Source of the DNA: Desulfovibrionaceae bacterium
Lineage (GTDB): Bacteria > Desulfobacterota > Desulfovibrionia > Desulfovibrionales > Desulfovibrionaceae
Direction: 5' to 3'
Assembly (NCBI GenBank): GCA_030539415.1
Contig: JAUNSE010000015.1
Coordinates: forward strand, 1 to 14,956
Length of the DNA stretch: 14,956 bases
Positions 1 to 6,533 of the stretch are shown here, piece after piece; the stretch's first letter is position 1, and each line of letters starts with the position of its first letter. The notes under the pieces were generated by a model that was given only the letters and a program-made list of their open reading frames with translations, did no database searches and was not told where the DNA came from. The position numbers and the translations under genes are program-made.

Positions 1-19
1 CTTTCCCTGCTTTTGGCAA

Positions 20-64
20 GCGCCCGTTTCCGCCCCGGACTGCGGTTCCGGAGCCTTCGGGCGC
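20..64 (-). terminator. Nested inverted repeat just after larE, possible terminator
   Basis: Outer arms GCGCCCG (20-26) and CGGGCGC (58-64) pair perfectly and enclose inner arms CCGGA (35-39) and TCCGG (47-51). The structure begins at the larE stop codon (64-66) in the direction of transcription. No clear T-run follows on the minus strand, so an intrinsic terminator is only one reading; it could also be a 3' end stabilising structure. Confidence 0.35.
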
Positions 65-876
65 TACGCGGGCCGCGTTGCCGGCTTCCGGTCAGCGGCA
101 TCGAAATAGCCGCTGATTGTTTCCGTGCGCAGAATGGTGAACGGAGCGAAGCCGTGCCGTTCAAGGACGCTCCGCACCGGTCCCAGCCATTCCTCGCGCC
201 AGTCAAGCACCTGCAGCAGGGGGGCGGGCGTGAGCCTCAGCCTGAAGTCGTCCAGCAGCCGTCTGCCGGAGCCGTCCGCAAGCGCGAAAAGTTCGGCTTC
301 GGCCAGCTCCAGCCTGTGCAGCTCGTCCCTGCGGACCTCGAGTCCGTAATCGTAGCGCGTGAGCAGACAGGGTCTGGCCTTCTCCGCCGGCAGGGGAAAG
401 CCCATGGCCTGCGCCCGACGGGTGATTTCGGCCTTCGTCAGACCGGCCTCGGCCAGAGGCGAGAGCACATGCTCCTCGGCCAGCGCCCTGAGACCCGGCC
501 TGTACTTGGACTGATCGTCCGCGTTGCTGCCGTCGCAGAGCAGCCGTCCGCCTTCCCCCATGGCCGCGAGCCTCTCTCTGATGCCGCGCATCAGGTTCTT
601 CTTGCAGAAGTAGCACCGTCTTGGGCTGGTGAACGCCACTTCGGGCACGGTCAGGGGATCCATCTCGATTTCGGCATAGGGCAGATTCATCGCCTCGGCG
701 AAATCTCTGGCCCCTCCTGTTTCGGCTGCCGGGATGTGGGGGCCGGTGATGTGCACGGCCAGGATGTCATGCCCTTCGGCAAGACAGCTGGCGCACAGAA
801 AACGGCTGTCCAGGCCGCCTGAAAAGGCAACGGCCAGCTTGGGCAGACGGGCGAGAATGTCCTTCAGGCTGTCCAT
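64..876 (-). CDS. larE: LarE-type ATP-dependent sacrificial sulfur transferase (PP-loop)
   Basis: This 270-residue cytoplasmic protein matches the LarE family in length and motifs. The ATP pyrophosphatase loop SGGLDS is at residues 19-24. A CYFC pair lies at 88-91 in the typical RRCYFCKK context, GSNADD is at 116-121, and a cysteine (C170) sits in RPCLLTRYDYG, where LarE of Lactobacillus plantarum carries its sacrificial cysteine. In the known family LarE adenylates the P2CMN carboxylate and donates sulfur from that cysteine while building the nickel-pincer nucleotide of lactate racemase. Whether this protein serves that pathway is unproven, since no larA, larB or larC is in the window. The ATG at 876 has a GGAG six bases upstream. 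It lies 30 bases after hisF and probably shares the hisHF transcript. Confidence 0.85.
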   Translation of the reverse strand: MDSLKDILARLPKLAVAFSGGLDSRFLCASCLAEGHDILAVHITGPHIPAAETGGARDFAEAMNLPYAEIEMDPLTVPEVAFTSPRRCYFCKKNLMRGIRERLAAMGEGGRLLCDGSNADDQSKYRPGLRALAEEHVLSPLAEAGLTKAEITRRAQAMGFPLPAEKARPCLLTRYDYGLEVRRDELHRLELAEAELFALADGSGRRLLDDFRLRLTPAPLLQVLDWREEWLGPVRSVLERHGFAPFTILRTETISGYFDAADRKPATRPA

Positions 877-906
877 CTTCCGCTCCGAGGAGAAAGGCCG
901 CGACCG

Positions 907-1686
907 CTACCAGACCATGCGCATGGGCGCGCCGCGCCCGGCCATGTATTCCTTGCACTCGCGGATGGTGTATTCGCCGTAGTGCACGATCGAGGCAATC
1001 AGGGCGGCGGAGGCGCCTCCCTTTGTGACCGCGTCGTACATGTGCTCGGGCTTCCCGGCGCCGCCGGAGGCGATGACCGGGATGCTCACGGCATCCACTA
1101 TGGCCTTTGTGAGGGTGAGCTCGTAGCCGTCCTGCGTGCCGTCGGCATCAATCGAGTTGATGCACAGCTCGCCGGCTCCCAGACGCTCGCAGGTGCGGGC
1201 CCATTCCAGAGCGTCCAGTCCCATGCGCTTGCGGCCGCCGTGGATGACAATTTCATAGCCGGAGGGGATCTCCGGGCTCGCGCCCACATGCAGCACGTCC
1301 ATGCCGATCACGATGGCCTGGCTGCCGAAGGCCTCCGCGCCCTCGGTAATCAGGGAGGGATTCTTGACTGCGGCGGAATTGATGGAGATCTTTTCGGCGC
1401 CCGCGAGCAGCACGTCGCGCATGTCCTGCACCGAGCTTATGCCGCCGCCGACGGAGAAGGGGATGAAGATGTTGGCCGCAACCTTCTCCACCACATCGAG
1501 AAAGATGCCGCGGGCCTCGGCCGAGGCGGTGATGTCGTAGAAGACGATCTCATCGGCGCCTTCCTCATAGTACTTGCGGGCGCTCTCCACGGGATCGCCG
1601 ATATCCACGTTGCCGGCAAACTTGATGCCCTTGGTGAGCTTGCCGTTGCGCACGTCGAGACAGGGAATGACGCGTTTAGAGAGCAT
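907..1686 (-). CDS. hisF: Imidazole glycerol phosphate synthase, cyclase subunit HisF
   Basis: This is a 259-residue (beta-alpha)8 barrel. HisF uses ammonia from HisH to convert PRFAR into IGP and AICAR, linking histidine and purine synthesis. Both catalytic aspartates fall at the canonical positions: D11 in IPCLDVRNG and D130 in VIGMDVL. The phosphate-binding segments SVGGGIS, IDADGTQDGYEL and ASGGAG are intact. I place the start at the ATG at 1686 rather than at an in-frame upstream start at 1710. It has AAGGAGG (1693-1699) six bases upstream, and it puts D11 and D130 at family numbering. The start overlaps the end of hisH by 11 bases, which implies translational coupling of the two subunits. 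Confidence 0.97.
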   Translation of the reverse strand: MLSKRVIPCLDVRNGKLTKGIKFAGNVDIGDPVESARKYYEEGADEIVFYDITASAEARGIFLDVVEKVAANIFIPFSVGGGISSVQDMRDVLLAGAEKISINSAAVKNPSLITEGAEAFGSQAIVIGMDVLHVGASPEIPSGYEIVIHGGRKRMGLDALEWARTCERLGAGELCINSIDADGTQDGYELTLTKAIVDAVSIPVIASGGAGKPEHMYDAVTKGGASAALIASIVHYGEYTIRECKEYMAGRGAPMRMVW

Positions 1687-2320
1687 GGCCGGCCTCCTTG
1701 CAGTAGGCATAGTAATTTTTGAGAATCGCCAGGCCGGCGCGGCCGCTCTTTTCCGGGTGGAACTGCGTGGCCCAGAGGCCGGGACGCCCGTAGAAGGAGC
1801 AGAAGCGCATGCCGCCGTATTCTGTGAAGCCTATGGCCAGCTCCGGGGCCGGATCGACATAGTAGCTGTGCACGAAGTAGAACTGGGCGTCCCTGTCGAT
1901 GCCGGCGAAAAGAGGATTGTCCTTTTCGCAGCGCACGTTGTTCCAGCCCATATGGGGCACCGGGGCGCGGCTGCCGTCCTCCTGGACGAGGCCGTCCGGG
2001 AATTTTCTGCAGGCGCCGGGCACGATGCCGAGCGTCCGGGTGGGGCCCTCCTCGCTTGAGGCAAGCAGAATCTGGCAGCCCAGACAGATGCCGAGCACGG
2101 GCTGACCCTTTGCGACGGCCTGCCTCAGGCAGGCGTCAAGCCCCTGTTCCTGAAGCACGCCCATGGCCTGTCCGGCCGAGCCTACACCGGGGAAGATGAT
2201 GCCCTCGGCAGCGGCAAGAACAGCGGGGTCCGCCGTGATGGTTGACGGGATGGCCAGATGCTGCAGCGCGCGCAGAACGCTGGTCTGATTTCCGGCCTTG
2301 TAATCGAGAATTGCGAGCAT
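1676..2320 (-). CDS. hisH: Imidazole glycerol phosphate synthase, glutaminase subunit HisH
   Basis: This 214-residue class I glutamine amidotransferase hydrolyses glutamine and channels ammonia to HisF. The triad is visible: nucleophile C79 in GICLGCQ, and H188 with E190 in ATQFHPEKSG. The oxyanion-strand motif PGVGS is at 44-48, and the N-terminus (LAILDYKAGN) is typical of HisH. The ATG at 2320 is preceded by an AGGA element. It is the first gene of the apparent hisH-hisF-larE cluster and is divergent from murI across about 240 bases. The other his genes are not nearby, so the pathway is scattered in this genome. Confidence 0.96.
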   Translation of the reverse strand: MLAILDYKAGNQTSVLRALQHLAIPSTITADPAVLAAAEGIIFPGVGSAGQAMGVLQEQGLDACLRQAVAKGQPVLGICLGCQILLASSEEGPTRTLGIVPGACRKFPDGLVQEDGSRAPVPHMGWNNVRCEKDNPLFAGIDRDAQFYFVHSYYVDPAPELAIGFTEYGGMRFCSFYGRPGLWATQFHPEKSGRAGLAILKNYYAYCKEAGHAL

Positions 2321-2361
2321 GAGCTTTTTCCTGACAGGGGGAAGGGAAAACGGAGTCTGTA

Positions 2362-2373
2362 AAGACCGGTCTT
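2362..2373. promoter_or_regulatory. Perfect 12-bp palindrome upstream of hisH
   Basis: AAGACCGGTCTT reads identically on both strands and lies about 40 bases upstream of the hisH start in the hisH/murI divergent region. A second dyad, CGGACC-GCC-GGTCCG, lies at 2448-2462. Either could be an operator or a transcript hairpin; no known regulator site is recognised. Confidence 0.3.
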
Positions 2374-2467
2374 GCCGGCTTGGGGGGAAGGGAAGGAATT
2401 CTTACCCGACAGGCGAAAAAACACAAGCGGGCGGACGGCGGGCCGGACGGACCGCCGGTCCGATCTG

Positions 2468-2496
2468 TTGTCATGGTCTGTCCTTTGCGTTAAGAC
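2468..2496 (+). promoter_or_regulatory. Weak sigma-70-type promoter candidate for murI
   Basis: TTGTCA (2468-2473) matches the -35 consensus at five of six bases. It is followed after 17 bases by TAAGAC, a poor -10. The pair lies about 60 bases upstream of the likely TTG start of murI. The weak -10 makes this a tentative call. Confidence 0.3.
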
Positions 2497-2557
2497 TCCG
2501 CGCTTGAGCATGTGCCGCGTCCCGCATCGGAAGGCACGCGGCAGAAAGGAGCGGACC

Positions 2558-3394
2558 TTGTCCAGAGTTCAGGCCAGCAGAGAGTATCGTCCCATAGGGA
2601 TATTTGATTCCGGCGTCGGAGGAATGACAGTTCTCCGGGCCCTTTTGCAGCGTCTTCCGGCAGAGGAGTACTTTTTTCTGGGCGACACGGCCCGTCTGCC
2701 CTACGGCACCAAGGGAAGCAGCACCATTATCAGCTACTCCCTGCAGGCGGCCCGTCGCATTGTCAACAGCACGCCGATCAAGATGCTGGTGGTTGCCTGC
2801 AACACTGCCAGCAGCGTGGCGCTGCCCACGCTGCGCAGCGAATTTCCCCACATCCCCGTGGTGGGTGTGATAGAGCCTGGCGCCAGAGCCGCGGTCAGGG
2901 CCACGAAGAACGGGCGCATTGCCGTGCTTGCCACGGAGGCCACCGTTCGCGGCGGCGCCTATGTGGACGCCATACACAAGCTCGACCCCGATGCCCGCGT
3001 GGTGAGCCAGGCCTGCACGCTGTTCGTGTCCCTGGCCGAGGAGGGCTGGCTCGAGGGCGATGTGGTCGAGGCGGCGGCGCGCCGCTACCTTGCGAACATC
3101 CTGAATGCCGAAGAACGGCCCGACACTCTTCTGCTCGGCTGCACGCATTTCCCGCTTCTGCAGAAGGCCATTGCCAGAGTGGTCGGCGAGGGAATGCACA
3201 TTGTGGACTCGGCCCAGACCACGGCCGAGGCCGTCACGGAAATTCTGGCCGGGCGCGGGCTCGCGAACCCCTCTCCGCATCAGGGCGGGGTTCATTTCAT
3301 GGCCACGGACAATGTGGCCCGCTTCGCGGCCACGGGCAGTTACTTCCTGGGACGGAAGCTGTCCGAGCAGGATGTGGAGCTGGTCGACATCTAG
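2558..3394 (+). CDS. murI: Glutamate racemase
   Basis: Interconverts L- and D-glutamate for peptidoglycan precursor synthesis in the cytoplasm. The reading frame is open from 2372, but similarity to the family begins near PIGIFDSGVGG. I choose the TTG at 2558, which has AAGGAG (2546-2551) six bases upstream and gives a 278-residue protein of normal family length. An ATG at 2510 lacks a ribosome site. With this start, DSGVGG is at 17-22, the two catalytic cysteines are C81 (ACNTASS) and C195 (LGCTHFPLL), and the substrate-pocket motifs GDTARLPYG and IEPGARAA are intact. The gene converges on the M23 peptidase gene, with a hairpin in the 29-base gap. Confidence 0.95.
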   Translation: MSRVQASREYRPIGIFDSGVGGMTVLRALLQRLPAEEYFFLGDTARLPYGTKGSSTIISYSLQAARRIVNSTPIKMLVVACNTASSVALPTLRSEFPHIPVVGVIEPGARAAVRATKNGRIAVLATEATVRGGAYVDAIHKLDPDARVVSQACTLFVSLAEEGWLEGDVVEAAARRYLANILNAEERPDTLLLGCTHFPLLQKAIARVVGEGMHIVDSAQTTAEAVTEILAGRGLANPSPHQGGVHFMATDNVARFAATGSYFLGRKLSEQDVELVDI

Positions 3395-3398
3395 CGGG

Positions 3399-3427
3399 CT
3401 GACCGGGGCCGCTGCCGCCTCGGTCAG
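3399..3427. terminator. Bidirectional hairpin between murI and the M23 gene
   Basis: CTGACCG (3399-3405) pairs with CGGTCAG (3421-3427). The stem extends through one G-T and three G-C pairs to eleven pairs, with a seven-base loop. It starts four bases after the murI stop and covers the last codons of the convergent M23 gene. There is no strong T-run on either side, so terminator strength is uncertain. Confidence 0.5.
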
Positions 3428-4536
3428 GGCAGATCGGGCACGCTGAAGTTGGCGTGTTCGGAGAGCCTGCGCATGCGCAGATAGTGCTGGGTGCCGATAA
3501 GGCGCTTGTTGGGAGAGCCCTTCAGGCGGTCCCTGCGCGAGCAGGCCATGGCTTCGATGGGTCCGGAGATATCCTTCACGGGCGGATCGAAGAGCTCCCA
3601 GAGCCCGGTGAACTCGCCGCGGGGATTGACCGGATTGCCTTTGGCGTCGCGCACGCCGATATGCAGGTGGCTGCCGGTTGTGACGCCGGTGCAGCCGACC
3701 CGGCCGACATACTGGCCCCGGCTGACTTTCTGTCCCTTTTTGACCAGGATCTCGGACATGTGGGCATAGGTCACGGTCCTGCCGTTGTCCTGCCTGACCT
3801 TCACCATGAGGCCGGCCCGGCCGCCAAAGCCTGCCGCGGTGACAACGCCGTTTCGCAGGGAGCGTATGGGCCAGCCCTGGTGCGCCCGTATGTCCAGTCC
3901 CATGTGGCGGCGGGCCCGGCTGTAGCGCGTCATGCCGCCGCGCTGCTCGCCGTACGCCGAGGTGACCAGACTTTCCACTCTGGGCCACAGCCTCTTCACG
4001 TTTTCCGGATAGAGCTCGTCATCGGCCGGGTCGCCCCGTGACGGAGCCTTTGCCGCGCCGCCTCTGTCCTTCGGCCCTGCCTCGTCCTTCTTCTGACCGC
4101 TGCTGCCGGAGCCGGCAGGCGTCTCCTTTTCCGCATCGGCGCTTTCGGCTGTTCGGATGGCCTCCCCTGCGGCCGTCTCGATTTTCCCGTCCGCAGCGAC
4201 TGCCGCTGCGGACGCTGCCTTTGCCGCCGCGGGGCCTGAGCCCGCCTTTGCTGCGCCACCGGCTGCCGCGTCTGCGGGGGCCGCTGCTGCGGCCGCAGGC
4301 TCAGCCTTCTCTTCCGCGGGCTTCATCTCCGCGTCCAAAAGTTCCGCTTTCGCGGCTGAGTCCTCCGCAGTCTGAGGTGCCTCCGCGCTCTGGGCAAGGG
4401 CGCACGGCAGACCGGCAGGGCAGAGCAGGAGGCCCGTCAGGGCAAGGGCGGGGAGAAGACGGCTTCCGCGGACACGGGCAAGGGCCGCGAACGGCAGACT
4501 GAAGAGGGGGCGGGGGAAGATGCGGCTGTTCGGCAC
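3424..4536 (-). CDS. Secreted M23-family (LytM) metallopeptidase with Ala/Pro-rich linker
   Basis: This 370-residue protein is probably a periplasmic peptidoglycan endopeptidase. The N-terminus has basic residues and a hydrophobic stretch (about 27-47, LLPALALTGLLLCPAGL) ending in ALAQS, consistent with a signal peptide cleaved near 48. Residues 50-170 are a low-complexity Ala/Glu/Lys/Pro linker. The C-terminal LytM domain (about 190-320) keeps all metal and catalytic residues: H211 and D215 in HMGLD, H259 in YAHM, and H290/H292 in GSHLHIG. It therefore looks active, unlike degenerate activator types such as EnvC or NlpD. The start is GTG at 4536 with AGGAG seven bases upstream. It is divergent from znuC; in E. 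coli the M23 enzyme MepM is encoded beside znuA/znuCB. The exact cell-wall bond cut cannot be told. Confidence 0.9.
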   Translation of the reverse strand: MPNSRIFPRPLFSLPFAALARVRGSRLLPALALTGLLLCPAGLPCALAQSAEAPQTAEDSAAKAELLDAEMKPAEEKAEPAAAAAAPADAAAGGAAKAGSGPAAAKAASAAAVAADGKIETAAGEAIRTAESADAEKETPAGSGSSGQKKDEAGPKDRGGAAKAPSRGDPADDELYPENVKRLWPRVESLVTSAYGEQRGGMTRYSRARRHMGLDIRAHQGWPIRSLRNGVVTAAGFGGRAGLMVKVRQDNGRTVTYAHMSEILVKKGQKVSRGQYVGRVGCTGVTTGSHLHIGVRDAKGNPVNPRGEFTGLWELFDPPVKDISGPIEAMACSRRDRLKGSPNKRLIGTQHYLRMRRLSEHANFSVPDLP

Positions 4537-4553
4537 GAAGGAGCTCCTGAACC

Positions 4554-4574
4554 GGAAATGGCAAGAAAATTTCC
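4554..4574. promoter_or_regulatory. Inverted repeat between the M23 gene and znuC, possible operator
   Basis: GGAAAT (4554-4559) and ATTTCC (4569-4574) form a perfect 6-bp inverted repeat with a 9-base spacer in the divergent region. Enterobacterial Zur boxes also have GAAAT/ATTTC outer arms, but with wider spacing, so this is at most suggestive. A perfect TTGACA at 4602-4607 points toward znuC but has no acceptable -10 at normal spacing. Confidence 0.25.
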
Positions 4575-4678
4575 TCAGGGATGCCTGAACGGGCTGCGGA
4601 CTTGACAGACGGGCCCGCGCATTGGAAAGAACTCATTCTGCCGGAATTGCGGCGGGCATCCTTTCTGGGGGTGCACAA

Positions 4679-5548
4679 ATGTACAGAGTTGGCCGGAGGT
4701 TGGCAAACCAGATTATGACCCGAAACGCACTTGAAATAGCGCATCTGCACGTGGAGTTTTCCGGCCGCAGCGTTCTTGAGGACGTCTGCGCCTCCCTTCC
4801 CATGGGAGGTCTCACCGTTTTCGTGGGGCCCAACGGCGCGGGCAAGACCACGCTGCTTCTCTGTCTCATGGGGGAGGTGCCCCATACCGGGCGCATCAGC
4901 TTTTCGCCCGGTGTGCAGGGGCGCATAGGCTACGTCCCGCAGTCGCTGTTCAGTGAAACATACACGCCCATTACCTGCGCCGAATTTCTGGGCCTGGCCG
5001 TCTCGAGAAGGCCTCTCTGGCTTGGGGCCTCGAAGGAAAGCCGGAAAGCCGTGGCGCAGGCGCTGGACCGGGTCGGCATGGGGGACATGCAGAAGCGCTG
5101 CATAGGCGAGCTCTCCGGAGGGCAGATGCGCCGCGTGCTGCTCGCCGGCGCCCTTCTGCGCAGACCCCGCCTGCTCCTGCTCGACGAGCCGGCGGCCGGA
5201 GTCGACCTCAAGGGCGAGCGCCTGTTCTGGGAGATTCTGGACGATTTGCGGCGCACCGAGGATCTCTCCATCGTGATGGTCAGCCACAATCTGCATCTCA
5301 CCGCTCATTACGCGACCCACGTCCTCTGCGTGCACGCGGGAAGCTGTCTCGAGGGTGCGCCGCACGAGGTTCTGACAGCCAGAAACCTCATGTCCATTTT
5401 CGGCATTCCCATTCACCTTTACCCCGATCAGTGTTCGGCACCGCAGGAGCTGTGCCCTGGCTGCGGCGCCTTCCACTCCGGCGAGAGCGCCCCGTCATGC
5501 CCGCCCAACTGCTCCTGCCGCAGCTGCACCGGAGGTTCCAGGCAATGA
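4679..5548 (+). CDS. znuC: Zinc/manganese-type ABC transporter ATP-binding protein with Cys-rich tail
   Basis: This cytoplasmic ATPase of an ABC-3 (zinc/manganese) importer energises the membrane protein encoded next. Motifs are complete: Walker A GPNGAGKTT (50-58), Q-loop YVPQS (85-89), signature LSGGQ (145-149), Walker B LLLLDEP (165-171) and switch histidine in VSHN (203). The ATG at 4679 has GGGGGTG five bases upstream. An ATG at 4715 is also possible, but its GGAGG is about 15 bases away. Family similarity starts at LEIAHLHVEF, so both are open. The last 38 residues (252-289) hold seven cysteines, including CPGC and CPPNCSCRSC, and are absent from textbook ZnuC. The stop overlaps the znuB start as ATGA. 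Metal specificity is inferred from the partner and tail. Confidence 0.9.
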   Translation: MYRVGRRLANQIMTRNALEIAHLHVEFSGRSVLEDVCASLPMGGLTVFVGPNGAGKTTLLLCLMGEVPHTGRISFSPGVQGRIGYVPQSLFSETYTPITCAEFLGLAVSRRPLWLGASKESRKAVAQALDRVGMGDMQKRCIGELSGGQMRRVLLAGALLRRPRLLLLDEPAAGVDLKGERLFWEILDDLRRTEDLSIVMVSHNLHLTAHYATHVLCVHAGSCLEGAPHEVLTARNLMSIFGIPIHLYPDQCSAPQELCPGCGAFHSGESAPSCPPNCSCRSCTGGSRQ

Positions 5549-6402
5549 TAGAACTGCTCTGCCAGGCTCTGGGCGCACTGCCCGTGGACTGCCTGTCGCA
5601 CAAATTCATGCAGCAGGCCCTTCTCGGGCTGCTGCTCCTGGCCCCCATGACGGCCGTGCTCGGCGTGGAGGTCATACATTTCCGCATGTCCTTCTTTTCC
5701 GATGCCATAGGGCATTCCGCCTTTGCCGGCGTGGCCCTGGGTCTTCTTCTCTCCCTTGAGCCCAAACTGACCATGCTGGCCTTCGGCGTGCTGGTGGGAC
5801 TGGGCATAGTGGCCCTGCAGCGGCGCAGCAACATCTCCTCCGACCTGGCCATCGGCGTGGTCTTTTCGGCCGTCGTGGCCTTCGGCCTTGCCGTGGTGAG
5901 CCGCACGCCGGGCACGGCCAGAAGCATGCAGCAGTTCCTGTTCGGCGACATCCTGACCATAGGTCCGGACGAGCTGCGCTTCCTCCTGCTGCTTCTGCCC
6001 GTTGTGGCCCTGGTGCAGATTCTGGGCTTCAACTCTCTGCTCTGCGTGGCGCTCAATCCCGTCATGGCCCGCGCCCATGGCGTGCACGTGGCCTTCTGGC
6101 AGTATCTTTTCGCCGCGCTGCTGGCCGTGGTGGTCATCTTTTCGGTCTGGGCGGTGGGCGTCCTGCTGGTCACTGCCCTGCTCATTGTGCCGGCCGCGTG
6201 CGCGCGCAATATCTCCCGCTCGCTGCGAGGCATGTTCTGGTGGGCCATAGTCATCAGTGTCGTCTCGGCCTTTACCGGACTCGTCCTGTCCGCGCAGCCG
6301 TGGCTGTCCACGGCCACCGGCGCCACCATCATCGTGGTCAGCTGCCTGTTCTTCGCGCTGTCCACCCTCTCCCGCCGCTGTCTTCAGGGGCGCAGGGCCT
6401 GA
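5545..6402 (+). CDS. znuB: Zinc/manganese-type ABC transporter permease (ABC-3 family)
   Basis: This 285-residue integral inner-membrane protein is the permease partner of ZnuC. It has a run of hydrophobic segments, for example ALLGLLLLAPMTAVLGV, LTMLAFGVLVGLGIVAL, LAIGVVFSAVVAFGLAVV, a long one from ELRFLLLLLPVV, and two at the C-terminus. The motif FFSDAIGHSAFAGVALG and the segment QQFLFGDIL are typical of ZnuB/MntB permeases. The ATG at 5545 overlaps the znuC stop by four bases and has GGAGG (5531-5535) nine bases upstream, placed inside the znuC tail. The required periplasmic binding protein (ZnuA) is not in the window and must be encoded elsewhere. Confidence 0.92.
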   Translation: MIELLCQALGALPVDCLSHKFMQQALLGLLLLAPMTAVLGVEVIHFRMSFFSDAIGHSAFAGVALGLLLSLEPKLTMLAFGVLVGLGIVALQRRSNISSDLAIGVVFSAVVAFGLAVVSRTPGTARSMQQFLFGDILTIGPDELRFLLLLLPVVALVQILGFNSLLCVALNPVMARAHGVHVAFWQYLFAALLAVVVIFSVWAVGVLLVTALLIVPAACARNISRSLRGMFWWAIVISVVSAFTGLVLSAQPWLSTATGATIIVVSCLFFALSTLSRRCLQGRRA

Positions 6403-6430
6403 CAGTCCTGCCGCAGCCGGCGTTCGGCAC

Positions 6431-6459
6431 TTGACAAGCATGTTGCGGGCCGCTGTACT
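6431..6459 (+). promoter_or_regulatory. Sigma-70-type promoter for aroC
   Basis: A perfect TTGACA (6431-6436), a 17-base spacer and TGTACT (6454-6459, four of six matches to TATAAT) lie in the znuB/aroC gap. This would start transcription near 6466 and leave a leader of about 68 bases before aroC. Confidence 0.6.
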
Positions 6460-6501
6460 CTCTGCCTGGCAGAAGTCATTTGCCTGCACCGACAATGAAC
6501 C

Positions 6502-6518
6502 GGACCGCTGCGCGGTCC
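6502..6518 (+). promoter_or_regulatory. Tight hairpin directly upstream of the aroC ribosome site
   Basis: GGACCGC (6502-6508) and GCGGTCC (6512-6518) are perfect 7-bp arms with a TGC loop. The hairpin ends four bases before the GGGGAG ribosome-binding element of aroC. It could tune translation or protect the 5' end. No T-run follows, so it is not an obvious attenuator. Confidence 0.45.
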
Positions 6519-6533
6519 TGTGGGGAGCATTCC

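Noticed and set aside
907..1710. Longer hisF starting at 1710
   Set aside because: The ATG at 1686 has a much better ribosome site and gives exact D11/D130 family numbering.
64..2320. hisH-hisF-PP-loop trio as an acetamidino-sugar (WbpG/HisH2/HisF2) O-antigen cassette
   Set aside because: HisF is of the canonical histidine-pathway form, the PP-loop protein has LarE motifs and length (270 residues) rather than WbpG length, and no sugar-nucleotide or polysaccharide genes are nearby.
4602..4607. TTGACA as a sigma-70 -35 for znuC
   Set aside because: A perfect -35, but the bases at normal -10 distance (GAAAGA, AAAGAA) do not resemble TATAAT, so I list it only as a note.
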